A stretch of DNA of 64,000 nucleotides from Flavobacterium defluvii (lineage in GTDB: Bacteria > Bacteroidota > Bacteroidia > Flavobacteriales > Flavobacteriaceae): assembly GCF_900129555.1 (NCBI RefSeq), contig NZ_FQWC01000002.1, forward strand, positions 720,450 to 784,449, read 5' to 3'. Positions 26,513 to 35,303 of the stretch are shown piece by piece. The position numbers and the translations under genes were made by a program. The notes below the pieces were generated by a model, which was not told the origin of the DNA, searched no databases, and saw nothing but the letters and a program-made list of their open reading frames with translations. Each line of letters begins with the position of its first letter. The stretch's first letter is position 1.

Positions 26513-26761
26513 ATGGAAGAAGATGGTTTTAAAAAAGAGAGAATCAAATTAGGAAAAAGAATTATGCATCTGAGAAATCAGTGTATTAATAAAGATAATG
26601 GCAAGCCAATTTCACAAGAAGAATTAGGGTTGAGAACAGGATATGCTAAAAATCACATTGGAAAAATAGAAAGAGGTCAAACTAATCCGAAAATTGAAAC
26701 CTTATTTTCAATAGCTATGGAGTTGAATGTAGATATAAGAGAATTATTTAATTTTGATTAA
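26513..26761 (+). CDS. XRE-family helix-turn-helix regulator
   Basis: 82-residue DNA-binding protein consisting almost entirely of one HTH_XRE domain: ISQEELGLRTGYAKNHIGKI at about 36-55, followed by RGQTNPKIETLFSIA. Typical of small repressors in mobile or defence regions. It is monocistronic, with a terminator at 26806, and lies just upstream of the accessory cluster at 27-32 kb, which it may control through the inverted repeat at 26901-26967 (inference). Confidence 0.9.
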   Translation: MEEDGFKKERIKLGKRIMHLRNQCINKDNGKPISQEELGLRTGYAKNHIGKIERGQTNPKIETLFSIAMELNVDIRELFNFD

Positions 26762-26805
26762 AAAGTTCAAGGATGTCTAATTTAATATATTACTATGAAA
26801 TAGAG

Positions 26806-26830
26806 AAAGATGCCTGCGAGCATCTTTTTT
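26806..26830 (+). terminator. Terminator after the XRE gene
   Basis: AAAGATG (26806-26812) pairs with CATCTTT (26821-26827), an 8-base loop between them, followed by TTTT. Confidence 0.7.
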
Positions 26831-26900
26831 TATGCCATTTTTTTAATAAAACACGTATTAGTACTGTAAGCATTCCATCATTAAAAGATTATTTTGCAAC

Positions 26901-26967
26901 TTTTTAAAACAAATTACGGAAAACCGTAAGTTAATGTCAATGCTGTACTATAGGTTTGTTTTAAAAA
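26901..26967. promoter_or_regulatory. Long inverted repeat upstream of the accessory cluster
   Basis: TTTTTAAAACAAA (26901-26913) and TTTGTTTTAAAAA (26955-26967) are perfect 13-bp inverted copies around 41 bases. Inside the left half is a second hairpin, TTACGG-AAAA-CCGTAA (26914-26929). The stretch ends 61 bases before the ATG at 27029, where operators of small regulators often lie. Confidence 0.5.
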
Positions 26968-27028
26968 ATAAAAAATGGGACCAAGCAGTTAACCTGATCC
27001 GTAAAAACAAGAAATCTTTTTAAAATTT

Positions 27029-28147
27029 ATGTACCAAATAGATATCCACAGCCTGCAGCAGTTTGACATTCTGCTAGTCAGGTTTCCAGAAGATGAAAGC
27101 AGTTTACAAATTAGAGAGAACTGTAATTCAGAGTACAGTCATGCCATAATTTATTTAGGAGGCGGGGCATTTGTAGAAGGAATTGAACCAGTAGTTACTC
27201 TGTTTTCCTATCATCGATATTATTTCCCAGATCTTGAGGATGTCAAGATCTTAAGGCTAAGTGATGCAGCCGGAAAAAGTTTTAATGGAGCAGCTGCTGA
27301 AAGAGCATTAAGAAGCCTGGCTTCCTGCAATTACTCAAAAAGGCTTTTGTATCATATTAATAAAAAAAACATCGACGAAGATGTTATAACCGACTTTCTT
27401 GAAAAGAAAATCTGGAGGAACGGCATCGTTTGCACTTCTTTAATCACACTTCCATATTATGCTGGGGGAGTAGATTTTTCATCAAAAAATGAACCTTTTT
27501 ATGCCCATTTTGGTGATATTGAAAAGCATAAGGATTTTATAGATGTAACAGCATTAACATTTCAACAAATCAAGGAAGAAGATTTAAGAAACGATGCATA
27601 TAATTACTTCACTACCTATGAAACAGGTTCTATACTTGAGAAGCAGGCGGCTATAGTTGTGGAATTAAATAAGTATGTCCAGCATAAATATCGAGATATT
27701 ACTCAGCATCCTGAAAAGTACGAAGATATTCGTATTGCAGAAGAAAATTTAGGTTTCAGCAGCTGGGAGGATATTTTACCAAACCTAACTCGATGGTTCC
27801 TTTCGGAAACCGGAAAAAAAATTGACGAAGAATTGTCTGAATTAATCCTTTCCAGTAAGTATAATATGCTCTGGTTTGAGGAAATACATAAATATCCAGA
27901 ACAATTCTTTCCCTTATATTATTGGAAGTTTAATTCTTTTAGCCCAAGTAAGGATGATATTAAATTTTATACTGATTCAATATCAGAAACATATAAAAGG
28001 ATAAAAGAAGATGAAGAAAATACATTGAAAAATTTTCTAGGCTGTCCCAGCAAGACGTATCATATTTTATTTAACATGTATCGCTTATACGCAGATCTAT
28101 TAGTCGGTGCTCTTGTCCAATATGAAGAATTACTAAAGCATGTTTAA
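27029..28147 (+). CDS. Permuted papain-like (YiiX/NlpC-P60 type) cysteine hydrolase with helical C-terminus
   Basis: 372 residues. The first 140 resemble permuted NlpC/P60 enzymes: FDILLVRF, then YSHAIIYLGGG with His38, VEG with Glu50, and later NGIVCTSLI with Cys135, giving the His-then-Cys order of the permuted fold. The remaining 230 residues are helical and charged with no recognised domain. No signal peptide, so it probably acts in the cytoplasm, on a protein or lipid bond. First gene of the accessory cluster after the XRE regulator; a 220-base gap separates it from the next gene. Confidence 0.65.
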   Translation: MYQIDIHSLQQFDILLVRFPEDESSLQIRENCNSEYSHAIIYLGGGAFVEGIEPVVTLFSYHRYYFPDLEDVKILRLSDAAGKSFNGAAAERALRSLASCNYSKRLLYHINKKNIDEDVITDFLEKKIWRNGIVCTSLITLPYYAGGVDFSSKNEPFYAHFGDIEKHKDFIDVTALTFQQIKEEDLRNDAYNYFTTYETGSILEKQAAIVVELNKYVQHKYRDITQHPEKYEDIRIAEENLGFSSWEDILPNLTRWFLSETGKKIDEELSELILSSKYNMLWFEEIHKYPEQFFPLYYWKFNSFSPSKDDIKFYTDSISETYKRIKEDEENTLKNFLGCPSKTYHILFNMYRLYADLLVGALVQYEELLKHV

Positions 28148-28367
28148 ATAAGATTAAATTAACAAATTGCGTACGGAAATTATATATTGGTAGATGATTA
28201 ATTTATATTTCGGATGAGATCAGAACGGTAAGCATTTATGTTTTGATTTGAATCAATCCAATGTTTGAAGATTCTTTGCGATTCGTACTCATTTGTTTGA
28301 TAAAGGCCCATAATTAATACTTAATTAGAAGAGAGAGAAAGAATAACTTCATAATGTAATATGCCAA
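28148..28367. other. AT-rich spacer before the Lit-like operon
   Basis: 220 bases without a supported gene or terminator hairpin. It probably contains a separate promoter for the three-gene operon that begins at 28368, but no full consensus is visible. Confidence 0.35.
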
Positions 28368-29300
28368 ATGAAAAAAAGCGTATGGCAGAATTCGCATAGC
28401 GGAAAACAGCCGATTAGAGTCCTAAAGCATAATTTAACGACAAGACTTGTTAATAGAAACAAAGAGTATATAGAATCACTTCAGTCTAGTTCAATTCTGG
28501 ACGAAAAGATACAATACCATGATCAAAACTTACCGTTAAATAATAGGCAAGGCCCTTTTATCTATGAAAATGGTTTAATAAACATCCACGAAACATTCTT
28601 ATCCTATATTTGGATTAACTGTTATTATTTTGTTGTACTGCATGAAGAAAAATATGCGCTTCCAAATCTTATTGATAAGGGAGAGATGGAAGGCAGGCCA
28701 TATAGCGATGAGCTTTTAAGTGATGCAGAGGACCTGTTCAGTTATGGACTCACTTTGATAAAAGGATTCGCAGATTGGGATAAGGAAAAATTGCCTAACC
28801 CTGAATATTTTGATGAGGAGAGTCCGCAGGGCAATTATATTCTGCTGGTAAATGATTTATTTGTTGAAGTATTGAATTTTATTCTTTATCATGAAACTGC
28901 TCATGCTGAATTTCAGCATATAAAAAAAATCAAAGAAGGAAAACTCTCTAATGAAGAAATTAAGGATTTGGAAATTGAAGCCGATTCACGGGCAATCCAA
29001 TTAATAATAAAGAATTCTACCAGCAGGCAAAAAGCCGAAATTGCGATTGCTATGGGGCTAGCCTCAATGCTGTTTGTAAAAAATTCCTTAAAAGGAGGAA
29101 GTACCCATCCTGATTTAGACCAGCGGATAGAAAATGCTATTGAAATTCTGCAGCCTTCTGCTGATAGTGAAATATGGACAACATTGTGCTTGTTTATTAA
29201 GACTTGGGATAGACAATATGGCTTAGGATTAATTGAAAATAGAACCTGTACAACCATCAAGGATATTTTCTATGATTTACTGGAACAGGCCAAAAAATAG
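28368..29300 (+). CDS. Lit-like zinc metallopeptidase (peptidase U49-type)
   Basis: 310 residues. The zinc motif H175-ETAH-179 is followed 23-27 residues later by EIEADSRA, with Glu204 or Glu202 as third ligand, the arrangement of gluzincins and of the Lit phage-exclusion family. The late segment SLKGGSTHPDLDQRIENAI also fits intracellular metallopeptidases of this type. No signal peptide or membrane helix. Lit cleaves EF-Tu on phage infection; whether this protein does so is unknown. It begins a tight operon with the next two genes (gaps 32 and 24 bases). Confidence 0.6.
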   Translation: MKKSVWQNSHSGKQPIRVLKHNLTTRLVNRNKEYIESLQSSSILDEKIQYHDQNLPLNNRQGPFIYENGLINIHETFLSYIWINCYYFVVLHEEKYALPNLIDKGEMEGRPYSDELLSDAEDLFSYGLTLIKGFADWDKEKLPNPEYFDEESPQGNYILLVNDLFVEVLNFILYHETAHAEFQHIKKIKEGKLSNEEIKDLEIEADSRAIQLIIKNSTSRQKAEIAIAMGLASMLFVKNSLKGGSTHPDLDQRIENAIEILQPSADSEIWTTLCLFIKTWDRQYGLGLIENRTCTTIKDIFYDLLEQAKK

Positions 29301-29332
29301 GATAAATTTTCGTAATTAAGTGAATTAGAAAA

Positions 29333-30079
29333 ATGACGAAATCAGATAAAGAGATTGCAGATTACCTCGGTAAAAACGGCCAAATTTTCTGCGAGGAATT
29401 ACACGATCGAAGCCATCATTTTTTTCGGACTCTTCCCCACAGCTATTTTGCAATTGCCTGTGCAATTTCATTAAGCTGGACCGGACATGCAAAATATGAT
29501 GATGATTTTATTTTTTATGCGTCAGCATATATTGATGCGGCAATAGCAAAAGATCCCAAAATTGCGAAATTATACAGTCTCAGGTTTGGAGAAGAAGGAT
29601 TGGATACTGCGCTTACAAATTTTAGAATTTATCTAAACAGGGTAAAGAACTTAATGCCGGATTTCAATGTTTGTTCAATCCAAGATATCAATGTTCTGCA
29701 GCAACGACTTCTAAATAAATTAACTGTGTTTAGAGATAATGGAGAAGTTATTGGGATAGGTTCATGGCTTTTTTTAGGTGCTTTTAAAATTATTTTGGAA
29801 GATCAGAAGCGGTTTTGGCAAAATGATGGAATCGATGCTATTGTCATGCCGACCGGATTGGAGGTAGATAGAGGCATTGTACGTTTAAAAAACGAGGGCT
29901 ATTCCTTTATGAAGGATTTCGACCTGCATTGGCTGGAAGAAAATAAGGGAACACTTTCCGATAATTACGCTACGTGCATTATGGTTCATTCACATATTGT
30001 GAAAATTGCGAAAATCAGCGGAACTACAGCTTTACAAATTAATAGTGCTTTGTATAAATACGGAAGAAAGGAATTGTAA
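29333..30079 (+). CDS. Hypothetical protein in the Lit-like operon (248 aa)
   Basis: I cannot place this 248-residue protein. It appears soluble and mostly helical, with conserved-looking segments GIGSWLFLGAFKIIL (about 142-156) and DAIVMPTGLEVDRGIVRL (about 169-186). The GIGSW and later INSALYKYG segments faintly recall helix-hairpin-helix DNA glycosylases, but catalytic residues cannot be matched. It lies between a Lit-like peptidase and a DUF6236-like protein, so it probably belongs to the same functional unit. Confidence 0.5.
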   Translation: MTKSDKEIADYLGKNGQIFCEELHDRSHHFFRTLPHSYFAIACAISLSWTGHAKYDDDFIFYASAYIDAAIAKDPKIAKLYSLRFGEEGLDTALTNFRIYLNRVKNLMPDFNVCSIQDINVLQQRLLNKLTVFRDNGEVIGIGSWLFLGAFKIILEDQKRFWQNDGIDAIVMPTGLEVDRGIVRLKNEGYSFMKDFDLHWLEENKGTLSDNYATCIMVHSHIVKIAKISGTTALQINSALYKYGRKEL

Positions 30080-30103
30080 AATTAAATTATAAAACTGTTA
30101 AAA

Positions 30104-31087
30104 ATGGAACCACTTATCTATTATCCGACTTTTGAGCCTCCAACAGACGCCTGGCTGAAGTTTTCATTATTATATTTCGAAAATTTCAGGCCTATTATTC
30201 CCTACAGCCGCCGGGGTCTGGTCAGTGATAATTATGCAAGGATAATTGAAAATACGGATTTAATAAGACCGTACAGCCCTGGAGCGGATGTGGGATATAG
30301 AGCCTCGCTGAAAGCTATTGAAGAAGCAGATAAAATCTTTGCCAGCACGCACGAGAGAAGTCTTTTATTCAACAGTGCAAACTTGATCAGAAAATGGCAA
30401 AATAGTGCTAATTGGAATTTTAATGTTTACCATGAAAAATTCTCAGACATATGGGCGGATTATTGTGAGCGAAACAATATTGGACGCAGAACCGAGAACG
30501 GCATAATGCTGCCTGAGGAGCTGGCGTTTCTATTTATGACCTATCTGGCAAAGGAAATAGCATTTGAGGAATCTGCAGCCATAATTACCGATAATAACAA
30601 ATACGACAATTTTACCAATTACTCCCGTTCTACAACTCCGAGTTTGAACCATAGAACTAGGTTTGCCAAAGGAATCATCAATCTTCTTATTCCAAAGAAT
30701 CTAGCAGATGTACCTTTTGAACGACTAATAGAGTTTCGTGAAAAGAATAGGGATTATTTACGGGCATTCAACGCAGAACTACAAAATATCCAAGAGAAAA
30801 TTGGTGAAGGCTACAGCGAACAAGATTTCATAAATAATTACAACAATATATATTCAGAATTCAGCAGACAGGTACTTTTGACAGGGTTAGGGCTTGCTTC
30901 AGTACCTTTTGCCGCCTATATGCTAATCAAAAATCCAGCTGCAACCTCTCCTGAATATGTCAAAGAAATATTAGGCGCTTTAGGAGTTATTATTGGAGGA
31001 GGATATGCACTAAACAGAGCACTGCGTGATAACGAGACCGGTAGATACTGTAAAAAATATATGACCAACTTAGAGAGAATAAGGTAG
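30104..31087 (+). CDS. DUF6236-like protein with two C-terminal membrane helices
   Basis: The start (EPLIYYPTFEPPTDAWLKFS, LLYFENFRPIIP) matches the opening of DUF6236 proteins as I know them. Helical middle of about 230 residues. Near the C-terminus are two hydrophobic segments, QVLLTGLGLASVPFAAYML (about 250-270) and LGALGVIIGGGYAL (about 290-305), that look like a membrane hairpin. In defence operons such a pair often marks a membrane-active effector; that is inference. Third gene of the Lit-like operon. Confidence 0.5.
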   Translation: MEPLIYYPTFEPPTDAWLKFSLLYFENFRPIIPYSRRGLVSDNYARIIENTDLIRPYSPGADVGYRASLKAIEEADKIFASTHERSLLFNSANLIRKWQNSANWNFNVYHEKFSDIWADYCERNNIGRRTENGIMLPEELAFLFMTYLAKEIAFEESAAIITDNNKYDNFTNYSRSTTPSLNHRTRFAKGIINLLIPKNLADVPFERLIEFREKNRDYLRAFNAELQNIQEKIGEGYSEQDFINNYNNIYSEFSRQVLLTGLGLASVPFAAYMLIKNPAATSPEYVKEILGALGVIIGGGYALNRALRDNETGRYCKKYMTNLERIR

Positions 31088-31172
31088 CCAATAATCAGTA
31101 AATTGTAGAAGCGATGTATACTATAATTGAAAAAATTTTTAAATAATCTGAGAAATAAAAAGTGTAAATAAA

Positions 31173-32231
31173 ATGATAATAAATAACCTTACCAGACAGA
31201 ATCATTTGCATCAAGTAAATCAAATTTTTAAGGAGGCCAAAAGTGTCATAATCATAAGTCCATATATCACAAAGAACATAGAACTTATAAATTTCGAAGA
31301 GCTGGTTTATCTTCGGAAGGTCACAATTGTAACCACGTTGAAGCCATTTGACAAAGATCAGTACTCAAAAATTTCTTATTTTAAAGAGCTTTATAAGATT
31401 TTTAATTTGAAAGGCGTAGAGTTTGAAATCCTAATTGATAATTTCCTGCATGGCAAGATATTCATAGGTGAGAATACTGATGGTTCAGCAAAAGCAATCA
31501 TAACTTCAGCAAACTTCACAGACAGAGGTCTTAGGATCAACAACGAGTGGGGTATATTAATTGAAGATGCAGTGGAAATACGCAAAGTTAAAAATGGAAT
31601 AATAGAAAAGATAAAATTCAAGAGTTTTAACGAACAGAAAATTGATGAGTGTTTGGATAAAATTAATGATATTCCAAAACCGAAAGGCGAGATCAATCCA
31701 ATCAAGCTAAATTTGTCCTTATTGTTTGAAAGCAGGGAAAATTATCTTCAAATAGAGACGAATGCAACATTTTGGCTAAAACCTATTGGCGTGTCACATG
31801 ATACAATTCCCCTATCTGCAAAATTTGATGAGGTGGACAGCAATCTGCATTTTTCAAAGGTAAAACCAAGGGGAGTAAGGAGAGGGGATATCCTTATCTG
31901 TTATGCTGTTGGACATCTAAATATTCTTTCGGTATACAGGGTCAACTCTGAACTTAAGAATACAGGAAATGAAAACGACAGATGGCCGTATTATTTTGTC
32001 GGTGAGAATCTAACGCCTAATTATGGCAGAGAATGGGCAAAACAGCATATAACTATTACCAATCAGAAGAATTTCTTTTTGCAAAATACTGCATTAAACA
32101 TAACGCCAACTGGGAAAAACAGTTTCGGCAGTTTAATGCGAGGGGCCGATAAATTAAAATTGACTAATGAATTCGGGAATTTTTTAATGGATAAAATATT
32201 AAAAATAGATTCGGATTTAGAAAAGTTATAG
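31173..32231 (+). CDS. PLD-family nuclease fused to an EVE/PUA-like domain
   Basis: 352 residues. The N-terminal part has one phospholipase D-type HKD motif, LHGKIFIGEN (His, Lys) with SANFTDRGL about 20 residues later, as in PLD-fold restriction nucleases that work as dimers. Residues from about 200 to 300 (FWLKPIGVS, VKPRGVRRGDILICYAVGH, ILSVYRV) resemble an EVE/PUA-type module, which in other proteins reads modified bases. The combination suggests a nuclease aimed at modified DNA or RNA, possibly modification-dependent restriction. Probably soluble. 85 bases after the DUF6236-like gene. Confidence 0.7.
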   Translation: MIINNLTRQNHLHQVNQIFKEAKSVIIISPYITKNIELINFEELVYLRKVTIVTTLKPFDKDQYSKISYFKELYKIFNLKGVEFEILIDNFLHGKIFIGENTDGSAKAIITSANFTDRGLRINNEWGILIEDAVEIRKVKNGIIEKIKFKSFNEQKIDECLDKINDIPKPKGEINPIKLNLSLLFESRENYLQIETNATFWLKPIGVSHDTIPLSAKFDEVDSNLHFSKVKPRGVRRGDILICYAVGHLNILSVYRVNSELKNTGNENDRWPYYFVGENLTPNYGREWAKQHITITNQKNFFLQNTALNITPTGKNSFGSLMRGADKLKLTNEFGNFLMDKILKIDSDLEKL

Positions 32232-32316
32232 AATATTAGATCATTAAACATTGGAACCTCGTTTTAAAAACTTTTATAGAAAAGCAAAGTTTGACTGTGA
32301 ATATTTTGCTTTACTA

Positions 32317-33993
32317 TTATGGAATGTTTTCTTCCTTCCTTAATTCTTCTATAAAATATTTTGGGGTTATCCCTGTAAAGCTTACAAAAGCCTTAACAAA
32401 GCGCCGGGTGGTGGAGAATCCTGCTTCCAGAGCCAGCGATTCATGCGTGTAGTTCTGGAGGATCTTCTCATTGCGTATCCTCTTGGCGATGTAATCTATC
32501 TTAAGGGAATTGATATACTGGTTGAACTTTTGGTTTCTGTGGCGCATAATAATAATTGACAGGTATCTGGTGTTGGTATTGAAATGGCCCGCCAGTTTGG
32601 TGAGATCAAGGTCTTTTTCCAGAAATTTCCTGCCAGCCTCAAATTTTTTCAGGGACTGCAGCACCGCCTGCTCGACATCGCTGCTTATCGCAAAATCGAG
32701 CTCGTCGGTTTTCTCGGACTTGGCTCTGGCTTCGTTCTCAATTTTCTGCAGCAGCTCCTCATATTTTTTTCGCGATTCGCTTCTGCTTTTGAAGAACCAT
32801 ATTATCCCTAACAATAAAAGCAGAAAAAGTATGCTTATAACCGATATGGATATGCGGTCGTTATTTTTCTGGCTGTTAACGGATTGCCTTAGGATCTTCT
32901 GTTCCCTCAAAAGATCCTGGGTTTCATATTCCTTTCTGATTTTTCCCTGAAGATAGGCATAGGTCACATGAAGCTTCTTATCCACTGCCAGCAGGCGTTC
33001 CACGTAGTGCAGCTGCGCCTCAATCATCTTCCTGTCCCTGTAATAGGAGATCATATATTCATAAGCCTGCCTCAAATCAGGCCTCATATATTCATGCTGT
33101 GAAAACCCCTGATCCACTTTTTTAAAGTAATGCATTGCTTTTTCTTTTTCATTGAGGCCCCAATAGCATCTGCCGATATAAAAACTGCTTACCATTTCAT
33201 TTGAAAAATCATTATTGTCCCGTATCGCGGGCAGGGAGGCCTGCAATTTCTGCAGCGCCGTATCGTAGTTGTGGATCATGCATTGGTTTATCCCTTCCGA
33301 CTGGACAAAGTAATGCTGCATGTCCAGGTTTCCGGTTCTTTTTCCCTCTGCAATTCCGAGCCTGTTGATTTCGGTGCTCATGCCGTGGTTTCCGACCATT
33401 TTGTAGCAGGCTCCAAGCGAATGCAGGGAATTCAGGTAAGCCCTGGCATCATTATCCTTAAAATACGCTATGCACTGGTTAAACAGCGAGATGGCTTCAT
33501 GGTAATATCCGAGATAGAATTTAATCTGGGCAATCTGGTATTTGGTCTTATGGATGAGGTAGCCGTCGTCTGTTTTGGATATGTACTGGTCTGCGATCAG
33601 ATAGCTGTCCATTGCTTTTCTAAGACGCTTCTGCCCATAGTAGGCCACTCCTCTTGACAGGTAGGCTGAACCGATGATTGAATTGTCATTTGATTTTTTG
33701 GCTGCCATGACCATGCTGTCTGCATAGATGAGCTTCTGCGCTGCAGGAGCATAATGCACATAATTTTTATAGGCATTTGAAAGCTCTTCCCAATTTTTCT
33801 CCAATTGTGCCTTATTCAAAAAAGCCTTAAGATAGATTTCCCTTACTGCGATGCTCTGTTCCTGTTTATCAATACAATCAAAGAGATAATCAAAATCCCT
33901 ATTTCTCAAGGAGTCGGGAATTTTGGCAATAGTTTTTTGTGCGTTTGCAATATAACAGAGGCACAAAGAGATCACCAGTAAATATCTTACCAT
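32317..33993 (-). CDS. TPR-containing membrane-bound AraC-type transcriptional regulator
   Basis: 558 residues: signal-anchor start, about eight TPR-like helix pairs in the periplasmic part (residues 30-370), one membrane helix (ISVISILFLLLLLGIIWFF, about 380-400), a coiled linker, and a C-terminal AraC HTH (HESLALEAGFSTTRRFVKAF, TGITPKYFIEELRKE). This architecture is common in Flavobacteriia, where it senses a periplasmic signal and regulates nearby genes. Target unknown. It converges on the accessory cluster. Confidence 0.85.
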   Translation of the reverse strand: MVRYLLVISLCLCYIANAQKTIAKIPDSLRNRDFDYLFDCIDKQEQSIAVREIYLKAFLNKAQLEKNWEELSNAYKNYVHYAPAAQKLIYADSMVMAAKKSNDNSIIGSAYLSRGVAYYGQKRLRKAMDSYLIADQYISKTDDGYLIHKTKYQIAQIKFYLGYYHEAISLFNQCIAYFKDNDARAYLNSLHSLGACYKMVGNHGMSTEINRLGIAEGKRTGNLDMQHYFVQSEGINQCMIHNYDTALQKLQASLPAIRDNNDFSNEMVSSFYIGRCYWGLNEKEKAMHYFKKVDQGFSQHEYMRPDLRQAYEYMISYYRDRKMIEAQLHYVERLLAVDKKLHVTYAYLQGKIRKEYETQDLLREQKILRQSVNSQKNNDRISISVISILFLLLLLGIIWFFKSRSESRKKYEELLQKIENEARAKSEKTDELDFAISSDVEQAVLQSLKKFEAGRKFLEKDLDLTKLAGHFNTNTRYLSIIIMRHRNQKFNQYINSLKIDYIAKRIRNEKILQNYTHESLALEAGFSTTRRFVKAFVSFTGITPKYFIEELRKEENIP

Positions 33994-34332
33994 AGATTAA
34001 ATTTAAGAGGTTTGTTAGGAATGGAACTGGATTCCGCCAAACATATCCTGAGAGGTCTATTGTTTTGAATATCAAATGCTAACTGACCCAAATATAGTTA
34101 TAAAAAAGGAAATATGATGAAATTTAGGGTTAAAAAAGGTATGTCGATTTTCAGAAAAAAGACAGTTGCATTACAGTAAAGCGCTATATAAGTGTTTGTA
34201 TGTGATGATTTTAGCCGATAGATTTGCCATTGAATTCAAAGCAAATCTACTGGAGGCACTCCAGAGAATAGTTCTGCTTCCCCCGGGTGAAAAATGAACT
34301 GAACAAAATCAGTAACATTTAACACATCAAAG
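33994..34332. other. Divergent intergenic region
   Basis: 339 bases between the TPR-AraC regulator and the lipoprotein gene. It contains the plus-strand promoter and palindrome listed at 34196-34249. CAAACATA at 34038 gives TATGTTTG on the minus strand, a possible -7 element for the regulator, but without a well-spaced TTG. Confidence 0.45.
34196..34249 (+). promoter_or_regulatory. Promoter TTG-N20-TAGATTTG with overlapping inverted repeat
   Basis: TTG at 34196-34198 and TAGATTTG at 34219-34226 match the Bacteroidota consensus for the gene at 34333. TAGATTTGC (34219-34227) is repeated inverted as GCAAATCTA (34241-34249), so a second -7-like box faces the minus strand. A regulator dimer binding this palindrome would cover the transcription start. 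Confidence 0.55.
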
Positions 34333-35040
34333 ATGAAACAAATCAAACTATGGCTGGCAATACTGCCTTTTGCTGTTATTGCCTGCTCCGATGAAACTAC
34401 AGAGGGAAAAATTGAAAACACAAATACCTCAAAGGCCTCTAAAGAGGAAACCACTGGCCCCTCAAATCCCGAGAATCCGTATGATGCTGCGGGAAACTTT
34501 TACAGCAAAATCCTCGACATTCTGGATACGGACGGTCTGGAACTGAATTCAGTGGAACATGCCGCGGCAATGATAGACTCCATAGCCGATACCTATCCCG
34601 AGCTCGATGGAATGACAAATGACGCGGTACTGCACCAAAGGATTCATCAGCTCACCTCCATAGTTGGCAGTGAGGCAACGATGGATGACATTCTTCTGTC
34701 CTCCATACTCGGTCAAAAAGCCAGAACCAGCCTGATGCAGCTGGAAAGCCTGCTCACGCTGCATGCCGATGATCCTTATCAGACTTTCTATGCCCAGATT
34801 GTTTCCTACGAACAGGATGTGCAGGCAAATTCTTCGCTCAGCGCAGCTGACAAACAAATGCTTCTGACAACATCCTCTGTTGTCCGCTATTCCACTGAAA
34901 GGAAAAGAAAGGACAAGGATTGGGAAACGTCCGTGACAAGGATCGCCCAGACAGTTTTCGCATCCGAGCAGAACGTTGTCTTAGGACTTAAAATGGCGGC
35001 CGCCGTGGGAATATGTCAAAAGCACGGCGTCTTGGAGTGA
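34333..35040 (+). CDS. Hypothetical lipoprotein (235 aa)
   Basis: Lipobox VIAC at residues 15-18, then SDETTEG and a low-complexity Ser/Thr/Glu linker to about residue 48; the acidic residues after the cysteine suggest surface export. The rest is a helical domain of about 185 residues with no recognised family. It overlaps the next gene by 28 bases and shares its promoter with a small membrane protein and an AraC regulator. Confidence 0.65.
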   Translation: MKQIKLWLAILPFAVIACSDETTEGKIENTNTSKASKEETTGPSNPENPYDAAGNFYSKILDILDTDGLELNSVEHAAAMIDSIADTYPELDGMTNDAVLHQRIHQLTSIVGSEATMDDILLSSILGQKARTSLMQLESLLTLHADDPYQTFYAQIVSYEQDVQANSSLSAADKQMLLTTSSVVRYSTERKRKDKDWETSVTRIAQTVFASEQNVVLGLKMAAAVGICQKHGVLE

Positions 35041-35303
35041 TCCTGCACATCCTTTCGGAACGTTATAAGAAATCTGCGGGAATCTTCACCTGCGTCATTC
35101 TTATAGCACTGAATCTGGCTAGCCTCTATCTTGTGGTAGATCTTATGAGCTATGACGAGATAGTGGGCTATGTAAACGGCGGCGAGATCAAGTATTCGGG
35201 AATACGGCACTTTATTTATGTCCTTCTAGCCATACTGGTCAATATACTATTTATCTTTTTTGTGACATGCGGCTGGCTTGCACGAAAAAAAGCCGGTCCC
35301 TGA
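35013..35303 (+). CDS. Small two-helix membrane protein (96 aa)
   Basis: Two hydrophobic segments, FTCVILIALNLASLYLVV (about 25-42) and FIYVLLAILVNILFIFFVT (about 67-85), with a basic N-terminus (MSKARR) and C-terminus (ARKK). No family recognised. The start overlaps the end of the upstream lipoprotein gene by 28 bases, and its own end overlaps the possible start of the AraC gene, so all three are likely translated in series. Confidence 0.6.
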   Translation: MSKARRLGVILHILSERYKKSAGIFTCVILIALNLASLYLVVDLMSYDEIVGYVNGGEIKYSGIRHFIYVLLAILVNILFIFFVTCGWLARKKAGP

